A stretch of DNA of 64,000 bases from NCBI RefSeq assembly GCF_025144145.1, contig NZ_CP083546.1, forward strand, positions 884,501-948,500, written 5' to 3'. Position 1 is the first letter of the stretch, and each line of letters opens with the position of its first letter. Below are positions 54,467 through 63,142 of the stretch, piece by piece. The notes under the pieces were generated by a model, which searched no databases, had not been told where the DNA came from, and saw only the letters and a list, made by a program, of their open reading frames with translations. The translations under genes were made by a program, and so were the position numbers. The DNA is from Leisingera sp. M658. GTDB lineage: Bacteria; Pseudomonadota; Alphaproteobacteria; Rhodobacterales; Rhodobacteraceae.

Positions 54467-54808
54467 ATGGGACTGAAAAAGGCTATGGGCATTCTGGTGT
54501 TCAGCACCCAGGCGGTGATTGGCTATGACTACTACATCCAGACCCGTGCCGCGGGGCTGAATTGGGGGGATCTCAGCGCCACCGACTACAGCACCATCCT
54601 GCAGGACCGCTTTACCCGCGCCCGTGCCGCCAAGGAGGCAACCAGCCTCGCCGGGCTTGCTGCCGGGGATGGCCAGTCGATTTGGAGCGAGGCGGCGGGC
54701 TATGGCAAGAGCCTGCTCTCGGGCGGTCAGCAGGTTGCAGATGCACAGAGCAACGAGGACGCGCCGCAGCCCGTCTGCATCCGCCGCGGCAATGTTGCGG
54801 ACTGCTGA
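54467..54808 (+). CDS. Small hypothetical protein with N-terminal hydrophobic segment
   Basis: 113 residues from ATG 54467, GGAG about 10 bases upstream. An N-terminal hydrophobic segment (AMGILVFSTQAVIGYDYYIQ) could be a signal anchor; the rest is polar with a Ser/Gly-rich end and two cysteines (PVCIRRGNVADC) that could form a disulfide. Consistent with a secreted or inner-membrane-anchored periplasmic protein. No family recognised. Confidence 0.6.
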   Translation: MGLKKAMGILVFSTQAVIGYDYYIQTRAAGLNWGDLSATDYSTILQDRFTRARAAKEATSLAGLAAGDGQSIWSEAAGYGKSLLSGGQQVADAQSNEDAPQPVCIRRGNVADC

Positions 54809-55026
54809 CAGCCTCAAACCAGCCTGATCAAGGCACCACAGGGGGCGCCGGCCCGCTTTCTGCTGCGTAGAAAAACGCCATTTCCGGCAGGCCTTCCATC
54901 AAAATCCTGTATGCTGTGGCGCGCAAGGTCGGTTTTGGCTGTTTTTGCGTCGGCCTGATTTTGCGCCGATTGCGCGGCTTGGGCATAACCGCAGGCAAGA
55001 ATCTCACAAAGCTGGAGAGCCGGAGA

Positions 55027-57534
55027 ATGAAAACCCAAGTCAAAGCGCTTGTTGTTGGCGGCGGCGCCGTTGGCACCTCGATTGCCTATCACCTGGCCAA
55101 GGCCGGCTGGGAAGACGTCATGCTGATCGAGCGTGACGAGCTGACCTCCGGCTCGACCTGGCACGCAGCCGGCCTTCTGCCGCTGTTCAACATGTCCTAT
55201 GCGACCACCCACATCCACAAGTACTCGGTCGATTTCTACAAGACCCTGGAAGAGGAAACCGGCCTGAACGCAGGTTTCGCCGTGGTCGGCAACCTGCGCA
55301 TGGCGCAGACCCAGGAGCGCATGGACGAATACATGCTCTATGCCTCCATCGCGGAAACCTGCGACGTGCCCTATGAATGGCTGACCCCGGATGAGATCAA
55401 GGCGCGCTGGCCGCTGATCGAAACCTCCGACCTGAAGGGGGCGATCTACCACACCGAAGACGGCTATATTAACCCTGCGGACGTGACCCAGGCGATGGCC
55501 AAGGGCGCCCGTCAGCGCGGTGTTGAGATCGTTCGCAAGCTGCAGGCTGATGAATTCCACTGGACCGGCACCCACTGGGAAGTCACCTGCACCAAGATGG
55601 TGGAGAAGGGCGGCAACCTGGTTGAGAGCGACGAGAAGGTGGTGATCACCGCCGAGCATGTCGTGACCGCATCCGGCAACCACGCGCAGCGCACCGCCAA
55701 AATGCTGGGCATCAAGATGCCGGCGATCCCGGTCGAGCACACCTTCATCGTCATGGACAAGGACCCCGAGCTGGTCAAATGGCGCGAAGCTGGCAACCCC
55801 GAGCATCCCGTGGTGCGCGACGCCGACAATGAATCCTATGCCCGCGAAGAGCGCGGCGGCTGGATCCTGGGGATCTATGAGCGCGGCGCGCCCGCACGTT
55901 TCGAACACGGTGTGCCGGACAGCTTCCGCGCCGACCTGTTCCCGCTGGAGCTGGACCGGATTGCCGATCAGTACATGGCGATGGCGGAACGGGTGCCCTC
56001 TTGCGCCGAATCCGGCCTCAAGGACGACTTCAACGGTCCGATCTGCTACACCCCCGACGGCAACCCGCTGGTCGGCCCGGCACCGGGCCTGCGCAACATG
56101 TGGCTGGCGGAAGGTTTCTCCTTTGGCATCACCGCTGCTGGGGGCACCGGCTACTATCTGGCGCAGATGATGGTGGACGGCGAAGCCGAGATCGACATGG
56201 CGTCGCTCGACCCCAAACGCTATTCCTCCAACTGGATGACCACCGAGTTCGCGGCCCGCAAGAACGAAGAGTGCTATGAGCACGTCTATATCCTGCACCA
56301 TCCGGACGAAGAGCGCCCGGCAGCCCGCCCGCTTCGCACCGCGCCTGCGTTCGACCGTCAGAAAGCCCGCGGCGCACAGTTCGGCTGGGTCAACGGCTGG
56401 GAACGCCCGAACTACTTCGGCCCCGTCGATGCGCCTGAGAACTTCGACCACGATGCCCGCTCCTTCCGCCGCGGCGGCTGGTGGCAGCATGCCGTGGACG
56501 AAGCCAAGGCAATCCGCGAAGGTGTTGGCTTGGTCGACGCAACCGCGTTCACCAAGCACATCGTCAAGGGCCCCGGTGCCACTCAGTTCCTGGACTGGTT
56601 CACCTGCAACAAACTGCCCAAGGTCGGCCGCATCAACCTGACCTATGCGCTGACCGTTCTTGGCACCACCCGGACTGAGTACACCATCGTCCGCCTGAAG
56701 GACGACGAGTATTACCTGGTGTCCGCTGGCGCCTGGACCGAATACGACGCCGACTTCCTGAAGAAGGCGATCGCGGACAAGGAAGCTGAGTTCGGCCGTA
56801 TCGAGCTGCAGGACGTGACCACCCAGTGGGGCGTGTTTGCGATTGCCGGTCCGAAATCGCGCGACGTGCTGAAAGAGATCATCAACGACGCCGATCCGGA
56901 AACCGCGCTGTCCAACAAGCGTTTCCCCTGGCTGTCGGCCCGTCAGATCGAACTGGGCATGTGCCCGGTCAATGCGATCCGTGTGGCGTATACAGGTGAA
57001 CTCGGCTGGGAACTGCACCACCCGATGGAGATGCAGAACTACCTGTTTGATCTGCTGGAAAAAGCCGGTAAGAAGCACGGTATGAAACTGGTGGGTGCGC
57101 GCGCCCAGAACTGGCTGCGCCAGGAGAAATCCTATCGCGCCTTTGGCAACGAACTGGGCCGCGATGCGACCCCGCTGGAAGCCGACCTGCCGCGCTTTAT
57201 CGACCTGGAGAAGGACTTCCACGGCAAGGAGAAACTGGTCGAGACCGGCGTGCGCGTGAAATGCTGTACCCTGCTGATCGACGGCCCCGAAGACGCCGAT
57301 CCCTGGGGCCGCGAGGCGCTGTACGCCGAGGATGGCACCCGTGTGGGCCGTCTGACCTCGGGCGGCTATTCGGTGGCCTTCGAGAAATCCATCGGCATGG
57401 GCTATGTAAAGCCCGAGATGGCGGTGGAAGGCACCAAGCTGAAGGTCAAGATCCAGGACAAGCTGTGGGACGCGGTTGTGACCTGCGACAGCCCCTATGA
57501 CCCGAAGAACGAGACCATCCGCCAGAACGGGTGA
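55027..57534 (+). CDS. Dimethylglycine/sarcosine dehydrogenase-like FAD-GcvT fusion
   Basis: Oxidative N-demethylation with transfer of the methyl carbon to tetrahydrofolate. Start ATG 55027 after GGAG gives 835 residues. The FAD Rossmann motif VVGGGAVGTSIAYHLAKAG is followed by ELTSGSTWHAAGLLPLF; the His of STWHAAG is where mammalian dimethylglycine dehydrogenase binds FAD covalently. The FAO middle part ends near residue 430 (AEGFSFGITAAGGTGYYLAQ), then the GcvT-like folate domain (ITKHIVKGP-like TKHIVKGPGA; YTGELGWELH; SVAFEKSIGMGYVKPEM). Codon choice is noticeably more uniform than in neighbours, suggesting high expression. Probably glycine-betaine breakdown. Confidence 0.9.
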   Translation: MKTQVKALVVGGGAVGTSIAYHLAKAGWEDVMLIERDELTSGSTWHAAGLLPLFNMSYATTHIHKYSVDFYKTLEEETGLNAGFAVVGNLRMAQTQERMDEYMLYASIAETCDVPYEWLTPDEIKARWPLIETSDLKGAIYHTEDGYINPADVTQAMAKGARQRGVEIVRKLQADEFHWTGTHWEVTCTKMVEKGGNLVESDEKVVITAEHVVTASGNHAQRTAKMLGIKMPAIPVEHTFIVMDKDPELVKWREAGNPEHPVVRDADNESYAREERGGWILGIYERGAPARFEHGVPDSFRADLFPLELDRIADQYMAMAERVPSCAESGLKDDFNGPICYTPDGNPLVGPAPGLRNMWLAEGFSFGITAAGGTGYYLAQMMVDGEAEIDMASLDPKRYSSNWMTTEFAARKNEECYEHVYILHHPDEERPAARPLRTAPAFDRQKARGAQFGWVNGWERPNYFGPVDAPENFDHDARSFRRGGWWQHAVDEAKAIREGVGLVDATAFTKHIVKGPGATQFLDWFTCNKLPKVGRINLTYALTVLGTTRTEYTIVRLKDDEYYLVSAGAWTEYDADFLKKAIADKEAEFGRIELQDVTTQWGVFAIAGPKSRDVLKEIINDADPETALSNKRFPWLSARQIELGMCPVNAIRVAYTGELGWELHHPMEMQNYLFDLLEKAGKKHGMKLVGARAQNWLRQEKSYRAFGNELGRDATPLEADLPRFIDLEKDFHGKEKLVETGVRVKCCTLLIDGPEDADPWGREALYAEDGTRVGRLTSGGYSVAFEKSIGMGYVKPEMAVEGTKLKVKIQDKLWDAVVTCDSPYDPKNETIRQNG

Positions 57535-57630
57535 TCTTTGGTCCGGGCCCCTTGGGGTCCGGCATCCCGTCCAAGGGACGGGTTAAGGAGATCGCGGCGG
57601 AGCCCCGGATCTGTCTCTGGAAACAGCAAT

Positions 57631-57663
57631 ATACCCCGGCCTGCGCGCCGGGGTATTTTTTTG
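57631..57663 (+). terminator. Rho-independent terminator of the dimethylglycine-dehydrogenase-like gene
   Basis: Ten-base stem ATACCCCGGC / GCCGGGGTAT with a 6-base loop, then T7. It lies about 97 bases past the stop. Confidence 0.9.
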
Positions 57664-58112
57664 TTCGGCCTGGCACTGGCGGCCTGGTCGTTGCCTTCTG
57701 AGCCATGTGTCAGTCCGCTGAATGTATCACGCGTGCTTTGCGCAGATGATTTCCCCTTTAAAGTGTGATATAATTGCTGCCGGAACGCAGGCCTTCCACA
57801 CTGCAAGTTCCGCAGTTTGCCGATCCTTTTAAGGCACAGAACGGCGCGGCGTGGCCGCTGAAACGTACCTTGGCGCGATGCAACCGCGCAGCAGCTAAGC
57901 TCGCGGGCAAGGCGCTGAAAAACCTGCCTTTCTATGGGGTTTCCCGTTTCGAGACATGCTGCGCAATGCCCCTGCGCGGCCTGTTGCGGCATGTGCAGGG
58001 AGGCGTGCCGTAAGAGGCCGCAGCCCCGCGCCCAGGTGTCTTGCCGCCTCTGCTGAATGAACGCGGCCTGCACTGCGATACCAGTAACGATTGTCCGAAA
58101 AGGAGGTTTGAA
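57664..58112. other. Intergenic before the metalloprotease gene, no gene recognised
   Basis: About 450 bases. Frames on both strands are open in places but resemble no family and lack good RBSs. The promoter of the protease gene should be here. Confidence 0.45.
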
Positions 58113-59264
58113 ATGGCCGCTCGCAAAACCCAATCCAGCCGCATCGAGGAACTGGAAGACCGGATTGACGACTTAGAGGAACAGCTTGGCCAGGACCCGG
58201 ACGGCTATGGCCGTTCCGGCAGCGCGCCTCAGGTCTGCTCGCTGCCGGTGCTGCCGGAACGTGCATTTGATGCCGGAGTATCTTCCGACCGGCAGCGGGC
58301 GATACTGGCGACCGGCGATAAATGGGTCAATGGCACCAATATCCACTATTTCCTGTTTTCCAGCGGGTTGTTTGGCGGTGCCAGCGACCAGCGGGCCGTT
58401 GTGCAGCAGGCGTTTCAGGTTTGGAAGGATCTGGGTATTGGCCTGAATTTCACCGAGGTGACCGATATCCGGGATGCAGAACTGCGCATCGGGTTCCTGC
58501 GCAACGATGGCTCATGGTCCTACATCGGCACCGTGGCGCTGCGTTTGGGCCAGCAAGAGCGCACCATGAATTTCGGCTGGGACCTTACCCAGGCCGGCCC
58601 GAACGGGCTGGACACAGCCATCCATGAGATCGGCCACGCGCTTGGGTTGAAACACGAACACCAAAACCCCAACGCGGGTATCGTCTGGAACCGCCAGGCG
58701 GTGTACGACTACTTTGCCCGCACGCAGAACCCGCCCTGGGACGAGGAAACGACCGACCACAACATTCTGAACAAACTCGACCCGGCGACGGTCGACGGAA
58801 CGGAATGGGATCCCGACTCGGTCATGCACTATGCCTTTGCCGCCGGCCTGATCAACCAGCCGCCGGAATTCCGCGGCGGGCTTGAGCCTGCAGCGGGGCT
58901 TTCGCAAAAGGACAAAGAGGTGATCCGCCGCTTCTATCCGCCAATCGGCGCGGCGGCGCTGCCGCAGCTCATCCCGTTCAAATCCGAGCAGCTGGCCCTT
59001 ATGCCCGGCGAGCAGAAGAATTTTGCAGTGATCCCGGACCATTCGCGTGATTACACATTTTCAACCTTCGGATTGTCCGACACGGTTATGGTGCTGTTTG
59101 AGGATATTGACGGCACCCCGGTCTATGTGGAGGGCGACGATGACAGCGGCTTTAACCGCAACGCCCGTTTCACCGTACGGCTGATAAAAGACCGGAGCTA
59201 CAAATTGCGTATCCGTCTTTACTATGACTGGGCTGCAGGCGATGCGGCTGTCATGATGTGGTGA
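58113..59264 (+). CDS. Astacin-like (M12A) zinc metalloprotease without signal peptide
   Basis: 383 residues from ATG 58113, with a near-perfect AAGGAGG site 6 bases upstream. An N-terminal coiled-coil (SSRIEELEDRIDDLEEQLG) precedes the catalytic domain. The metzincin motif is HEIGHALGLKHEH (zinc ligands His171, His175, His181), followed by the Met-turn SVMHYAF. The segment after about residue 300 (LMPGEQKNFAVI, FTVRLIKDRSYKLRIRLYYD) looks like a beta-sandwich bacterial pre-peptidase C-terminal domain. No Sec or Tat leader is visible, so export, if any, would need a type I or other C-terminal signal. Substrate unknown. Confidence 0.85.
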   Translation: MAARKTQSSRIEELEDRIDDLEEQLGQDPDGYGRSGSAPQVCSLPVLPERAFDAGVSSDRQRAILATGDKWVNGTNIHYFLFSSGLFGGASDQRAVVQQAFQVWKDLGIGLNFTEVTDIRDAELRIGFLRNDGSWSYIGTVALRLGQQERTMNFGWDLTQAGPNGLDTAIHEIGHALGLKHEHQNPNAGIVWNRQAVYDYFARTQNPPWDEETTDHNILNKLDPATVDGTEWDPDSVMHYAFAAGLINQPPEFRGGLEPAAGLSQKDKEVIRRFYPPIGAAALPQLIPFKSEQLALMPGEQKNFAVIPDHSRDYTFSTFGLSDTVMVLFEDIDGTPVYVEGDDDSGFNRNARFTVRLIKDRSYKLRIRLYYDWAAGDAAVMMW

Positions 59265-59281
59265 GCGCATAGGTTTTGTAT

Positions 59282-59314
59282 CTGCGCGCCCGAGGGTAAA
59301 GCCTGGGCGCGCAG
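59282..59314 (+). terminator. Stem-loop after the metalloprotease gene
   Basis: A perfect ten-base stem (CTGCGCGCCC / GGGCGCGCAG, 13-base loop) begins 18 bases past the stop. No T-run follows. Confidence 0.45.
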
Positions 59315-59402
59315 CCTGTGCCGGCATTTGGGATGCGGTTATCGCGCGGCGGCCGGAAGCCATTGATCCGGCCCCGGGGAGGCGGAGTTGCTGTTGTCTG
59401 GC

Positions 59403-59993
59403 TTATTCCTCCGCCGTCTCTGCCAGCTCCATATGGCCCCAGCCGCGCGACAAAACCCGGCGCAGGATCGGCTCGAAGAACTCCAGCGGCTTGGTCGGAT
59501 AGTGCGGATCAAAGGCGCATTGATCGTATTTTTCGCAGAAATACCGGCAGTCCTCCCAATGGGGGCTGTCACGGTATTTGTCGCGGGCGTTGCGGTCGCC
59601 GCCGAAATGATGGTTGTAGTAAAACCCCTGAAACACGCAGTGATGTTTGAGGATCCAATAGGTTTTCTCGCTGACATAGGGTTTCATCATCGCCGCTGAC
59701 AGCTCGCCATGGTTATAGGGCGACAGGATATCGCCGGTGTCATGCACCAGGGCGGCCACGATGATTTCGTCATCGGCGCCGTCTTCATGCGCGCGGGTCG
59801 CCGCCTGCAGCGAGTGCTGGTAACGGTTCACCGGGTAGGGGGTCCAGTCCTCGTCCAGTGAGCGGATCGCGTCCAGGATCCGGTCGGGCAGGGCGGCGTT
59901 ATAGGCCTCCTCGTATTTCTCCACTGCGGCCCAGTCTTCGGGCGTGGCGTCTTCGAAACTGGTCCAGGTTGGCTTGTGGCTTTTGTCCAGCAT
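59403..59993 (-). CDS. HD-domain protein, PhnZ-like
   Basis: 196 residues. The HD-type metal site is spread over RYQHSLQAATRAHEDGADDE, ALVHDTGDILSPYNHGELSA and LKHHCVFQGFYY. This spacing, including the H...HD...H...H ligands and the Y-rich segment, resembles the PhnZ/TmpB group of di-iron HD oxygenases that break C-P bonds of hydroxyphosphonates, and related uncharacterised HD proteins. Divergent from a LysR gene by 99 bases, suggesting it is that regulator's target. No other phosphonate gene is in view, so function is open. Confidence 0.75.
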   Translation of the reverse strand: MLDKSHKPTWTSFEDATPEDWAAVEKYEEAYNAALPDRILDAIRSLDEDWTPYPVNRYQHSLQAATRAHEDGADDEIIVAALVHDTGDILSPYNHGELSAAMMKPYVSEKTYWILKHHCVFQGFYYNHHFGGDRNARDKYRDSPHWEDCRYFCEKYDQCAFDPHYPTKPLEFFEPILRRVLSRGWGHMELAETAEE

Positions 59994-60092
59994 GTCGCGG
60001 GTCCTTTGGTTGATATGGTTTCAGCCTAGCGAAACGTGTCTGAGCAGGAAAACGAATTGATTTGCTCGATCCAAGCAGAAATAGTGATCGTC

Positions 60093-60986
60093 ATGCAGAT
60101 CAACGCTTTTGAGACCTTTCTGGCTATTGAGGCCGCCGGCAGTTTTCACGCTGCGGCGCGGCGGCTGCACATCACCCAGACCGCGGTCAGCGCCCGCATC
60201 AAGGCGCTGGAGGAGGCGCTGGGCGCCAGCCTGTTTGAACGCGGGCCGGGCGGCACCCGGCTGTCTGCGGCGGGCCGGCAGTTTCTGCCCTATGCCGAGC
60301 AGATGATGCGGACCTGGGAGTTTGTTTCCGGCGATTTGCGGGAAAGCCTGGCAGGACGGGTTTCATTGCGGCTGGGGGCGCAGCTGTCGGTTTGGGATCC
60401 TCTGCTGGTCGATGTGGCCGTCTGGCTGGAGCAGGCGCAGGGCACCGTGCCGTTCACGCTGAACTATGATCACGGGCTCAACATGGGTGAAGCGGTGGCG
60501 CGCAGGCTGCTGGATCTGGCAATTGTGAACGAGGTTCCCGCAGGCACAAGGCTGGGGGTAGAGGAGCTGCCGCCGGAGGAGCTGGTTCTGGTGTCGGACC
60601 AGCAGTTGCGGCTGGGCCGGGACGCATTGCCGCTGTTCATCAACCTGGAGTTCGGCAGCGAATATGCGGCGCAGGTGCAGCAAGTGCTGCCGCAGCGCAG
60701 CCGCCAGCATATTGTGCTGGGTAACGCCCCGATGGGCTTGCGCTATCTGATGAAGCGGGGCGGCATGGGGTATTTTCCTGCCTATATGGCGGCGGGGGCG
60801 CTGGCGGCCGGGCAGATCCACAGGGTCGAGGGCGCGCCGCCAATCCAACTGAGCTGCAAGGTGCTGTACCTGCCGGACAACCCGGCGCTGGAGCAGATCC
60901 GCCAGGTCTTGCAAGGGCTGCGGGAGGTGCGCACTCAAAATTCCGGCGCGGAAATTCCGCCGGAAAACAGGTGGTCTCCGGGCTGA
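60093..60986 (+). CDS. LysR-family transcriptional regulator
   Basis: 297 residues from ATG 60093 (MQINAFETFLAIEAAGSFHA); the RBS is weak and an in-frame ATG at 60036 is possible. HTH is AAARRLHITQTAVSARIKAL followed by EEALGASLFERG. The effector domain (about residues 90-290) has no recognisable ligand signature. Divergent from the HD-domain gene. Its stop codon lies in a hairpin shared with the convergent AhpD-like gene. Confidence 0.88.
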   Translation: MQINAFETFLAIEAAGSFHAAARRLHITQTAVSARIKALEEALGASLFERGPGGTRLSAAGRQFLPYAEQMMRTWEFVSGDLRESLAGRVSLRLGAQLSVWDPLLVDVAVWLEQAQGTVPFTLNYDHGLNMGEAVARRLLDLAIVNEVPAGTRLGVEELPPEELVLVSDQQLRLGRDALPLFINLEFGSEYAAQVQQVLPQRSRQHIVLGNAPMGLRYLMKRGGMGYFPAYMAAGALAAGQIHRVEGAPPIQLSCKVLYLPDNPALEQIRQVLQGLREVRTQNSGAEIPPENRWSPG

Positions 60987-61006
60987 ATTCCGCGTTGGAA
61001 TTCAGC
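60982..61006. terminator. Hairpin shared by two convergent genes, containing both stop codons
   Basis: Perfect ten-base stem GCTGAATTCC / GGAATTCAGC with a 5-base loop. The LysR stop (60984-60986) is in the left arm and the AhpD-like stop (61004-61002, minus) in the right arm. Without T-runs, but symmetrical for both transcripts. Confidence 0.55.
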
Positions 61007-61337
61007 GGGTCAGCTGATCGAAACAGTCCATCGCCTTGGCCGCATACATCATTGCCGGTCCGCCGCCCATCTGGATCGACATCGCCAGCACGTCGCCGAC
61101 TTCCGCCCGGCTTGCCCCCGACTTGACCAGCGCCTCCACATGCAAACCGATGCAATCCTCGCAGCGCAGGGCCACCGCTATGCCAAGGGCCACAAATTCC
61201 TTTTGCTTGAACTCCAGCACGCCGCCCTGTTTCACAGCCTTGCCAAGGGCGCCGAAGGCCTGCGCGGCTTCGGGGATGGCGCCGTTCAGATTGCGCAGAC
61301 CCTTGCGGGTCTCATTCAGTTTGCCGTGCCAGTCCAT
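61002..61337 (-). CDS. AhpD-like / carboxymuconolactone decarboxylase family protein
   Basis: 111 residues, the usual single-domain size. The redox motif is EDC-type CEDCIGLHVEALVKSGAS, with the CxxC and the His four residues on, as in AhpD peroxidase-like proteins, followed by VGDVLAMSIQMGGGPAMMYA. Small helical thiol enzymes of this family reduce peroxides or act in unknown disulfide chemistry. Stands alone, convergent with LysR. Confidence 0.88.
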   Translation of the reverse strand: MDWHGKLNETRKGLRNLNGAIPEAAQAFGALGKAVKQGGVLEFKQKEFVALGIAVALRCEDCIGLHVEALVKSGASRAEVGDVLAMSIQMGGGPAMMYAAKAMDCFDQLTR

Positions 61338-61411
61338 CTGCCTGTCCCCCAGTGATACATTCCAATTTACGAAGGTGTATGGGCCGCAGGGGCGGGCAGC
61401 ATTGATTCAGA

Positions 61412-62068
61412 TCAGAGGCGTGGTTTTTCCGCAATCAGCGCAAGGTTGTTGGCGGGCATCTCGACCGCATGCAGCAGCTCCAACCCGTTGCTGTGCAGCC
61501 AGCCGATAGTGTCGAAATCGTCCTTGTAGCCGATCTGCGGGTCGTGGGCGGTGAGGCTGGCGTGAAAGGTCCGGTCGCCTTCGCTGGTCAGCCCGCCGCC
61601 GCGCAGGAAGGGTCCGTAGATCACAAAGCGTCCGCCGGGGGCGAGGGCGGCGGCGGCCTCAGAGATGAGGGTTTTCGCTTCATCTTCGCTGATCAGATGC
61701 AGCAGGTTCACCAGTACAATCAGGGTCTGGCCGGGGTGCTTTGCACCCCAGCCTAGGGCGGTTGCATCCAGCGGCACGGGCGGGGCGATGTTCGCCAGGC
61801 CCGCTTCATCGGCATAGGCCCGGATACTGGTAAGCCGGGCCGCCTCCGCTTCGCTGGGCTGCCACATCAGGCCGGGCAGGCGGGCGGCATAGGCCGCAAT
61901 ATGCTGGCCGGTGCCGCTGGCCAGTTCCAGTGCGCGGCCCTGTGCCGGGGCAACTCTGGCCAGCAGATCGCACAGCACATCGCTGTTGCGGGCGGCGGCA
62001 GGGGCGAACAGCTTGCCATCCTCTGGTGCCGCCACCGAGGCTGATCCGGGAACAGAGCGCACCGGCAT
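61412..62068 (-). CDS. DUF938-type SAM-dependent methyltransferase
   Basis: 218 residues from ATG 62068, which overlaps the upstream stop (TGATG). The SAM-binding loop is ALELASGTGQHIAAYAARLP near residue 50, then WQPSEAEAARLTSIRAYA, and VNLLHLISEDEA with GGRFVIYGPFLRGGGLTSEG. These blocks match DUF938 proteins, predicted methyltransferases of unknown substrate. Coupled with a DadA-like oxidase and an aldo/keto reductase upstream. Confidence 0.85.
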   Translation of the reverse strand: MPVRSVPGSASVAAPEDGKLFAPAAARNSDVLCDLLARVAPAQGRALELASGTGQHIAAYAARLPGLMWQPSEAEAARLTSIRAYADEAGLANIAPPVPLDATALGWGAKHPGQTLIVLVNLLHLISEDEAKTLISEAAAALAPGGRFVIYGPFLRGGGLTSEGDRTFHASLTAHDPQIGYKDDFDTIGWLHSNGLELLHAVEMPANNLALIAEKPRL

Positions 62069-63138
62069 CAGCGCAGCCTTGCAGGCGACAGGGCCGCGAC
62101 GGCGGACGCATCCAGTACCGGCGTGCGGCCTGCCGTCAGATCGGCAATCAGCTGCGAGGCGGAGGGGGCGGTCATGATGCCATAGCCGCCCTGGGCCGCA
62201 CACCAGATGAAATCCGGCTGCTCCGGGTCCGGGCCCAGCACCAGGGTGCCGTCGGCCACAAAACTGCGCAGCCCGGCAAAGTTGCTTTCGACCCGCGTCA
62301 CCGGCTCGGTCACCATTTCCTCGTAGCGCGCCAGTCCCTCGGCCAGCACCATGTCGTCGGCATAGGCGTCATGCGGGTCCACCGGGTCGGTATCGGCGGG
62401 GGAGACCAACAGCTTGCCCGCGTCGGGTTTGGCGTACCAGGTTTCACCGACACCGATCATCATCGGCCAGCCGCTGACGTCATGCCCGCCCGGCGCAGGC
62501 AGCCGCGCCATCGAGCGGCGTTTGGGCTGCAGGCCGATGGTTTTCACACCCGCCAGTGCCGCAACCTGATCCGCCCAGGCGCCCGCCGCGTTGACCAGCT
62601 TGCGGGCCTGATAGGTCTGGCCGCCCGCAGTGACCTCCCAGCCTGACGCAGAGCGGGTGATGGCGGTAACCGGCGTCTTGGTCACGATCTGCCCGCCGGC
62701 GGCGCGCAAGGTTTTGGCGAAATCCTGCAGCATCCGGTCGGTGTCGATATCCTCGGCCGCGCCGCTGACGGCGGCAAAGCCGACGGTATCGGGGTTCAGG
62801 ATAGGAATCATGGCGCGGGCCTCGTCCAGCTCCAGCGTAGCCATCTGCAGCTCATCCACGTCGCGGGCAAAGCCCTCGGCATCGTCCTTGGTCCCCACCA
62901 GCATCAGCCCGCGCGGCGACAGGTAGCCGCCGTCGCGCAAATAGGCGGCGCTGGCGCGGTTCAGGTCGATGGTGGGGCCGTGGCCGTAGTTTTCCTCGAA
63001 CAAAGCAGCGGAGCGGCCCGAGGAATGGTAGCCAAGCGCATCCTCCATCTCCAGCAGGGTAACGCTGCCAAGGTCTGCAAGCCGGGCGGCGGCGCTGGTG
63101 CCGGCCATGCCGCCGCCGATGACGATGAAATCCTGCAT
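62068..63138 (-). CDS. FAD-dependent oxidoreductase, glycine/D-amino-acid oxidase type (DAO family)
   Basis: 356 residues from ATG 63138. The FAD motif is FIVIGGGMAGTSAAARLADL, then LGYHSSGRSAALFEENYG in the flavin-contact region, VNAAGAWADQVAAL, and the C-terminal WCAAQGGYGIMTAPSASQLI. The family oxidises secondary or primary amines of amino-acid-like compounds. Substrate unknown. Four bases separate it from the aldo/keto reductase stop, so the three genes form one operon. Confidence 0.88.
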   Translation of the reverse strand: MQDFIVIGGGMAGTSAAARLADLGSVTLLEMEDALGYHSSGRSAALFEENYGHGPTIDLNRASAAYLRDGGYLSPRGLMLVGTKDDAEGFARDVDELQMATLELDEARAMIPILNPDTVGFAAVSGAAEDIDTDRMLQDFAKTLRAAGGQIVTKTPVTAITRSASGWEVTAGGQTYQARKLVNAAGAWADQVAALAGVKTIGLQPKRRSMARLPAPGGHDVSGWPMMIGVGETWYAKPDAGKLLVSPADTDPVDPHDAYADDMVLAEGLARYEEMVTEPVTRVESNFAGLRSFVADGTLVLGPDPEQPDFIWCAAQGGYGIMTAPSASQLIADLTAGRTPVLDASAVAALSPARLR

Positions 63139-63142
63139 GGGT

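Noticed and set aside
54814-57222. Long open frame (about 800 codons) on the minus strand
   Set aside because: It is the antisense shadow of the dimethylglycine-dehydrogenase-like gene, caused by biased third positions; it has no family motifs and no RBS.
57774-58013. Possible small gene upstream of the metalloprotease
   Set aside because: No RBS, no family, and composition similar to the surrounding non-coding DNA.
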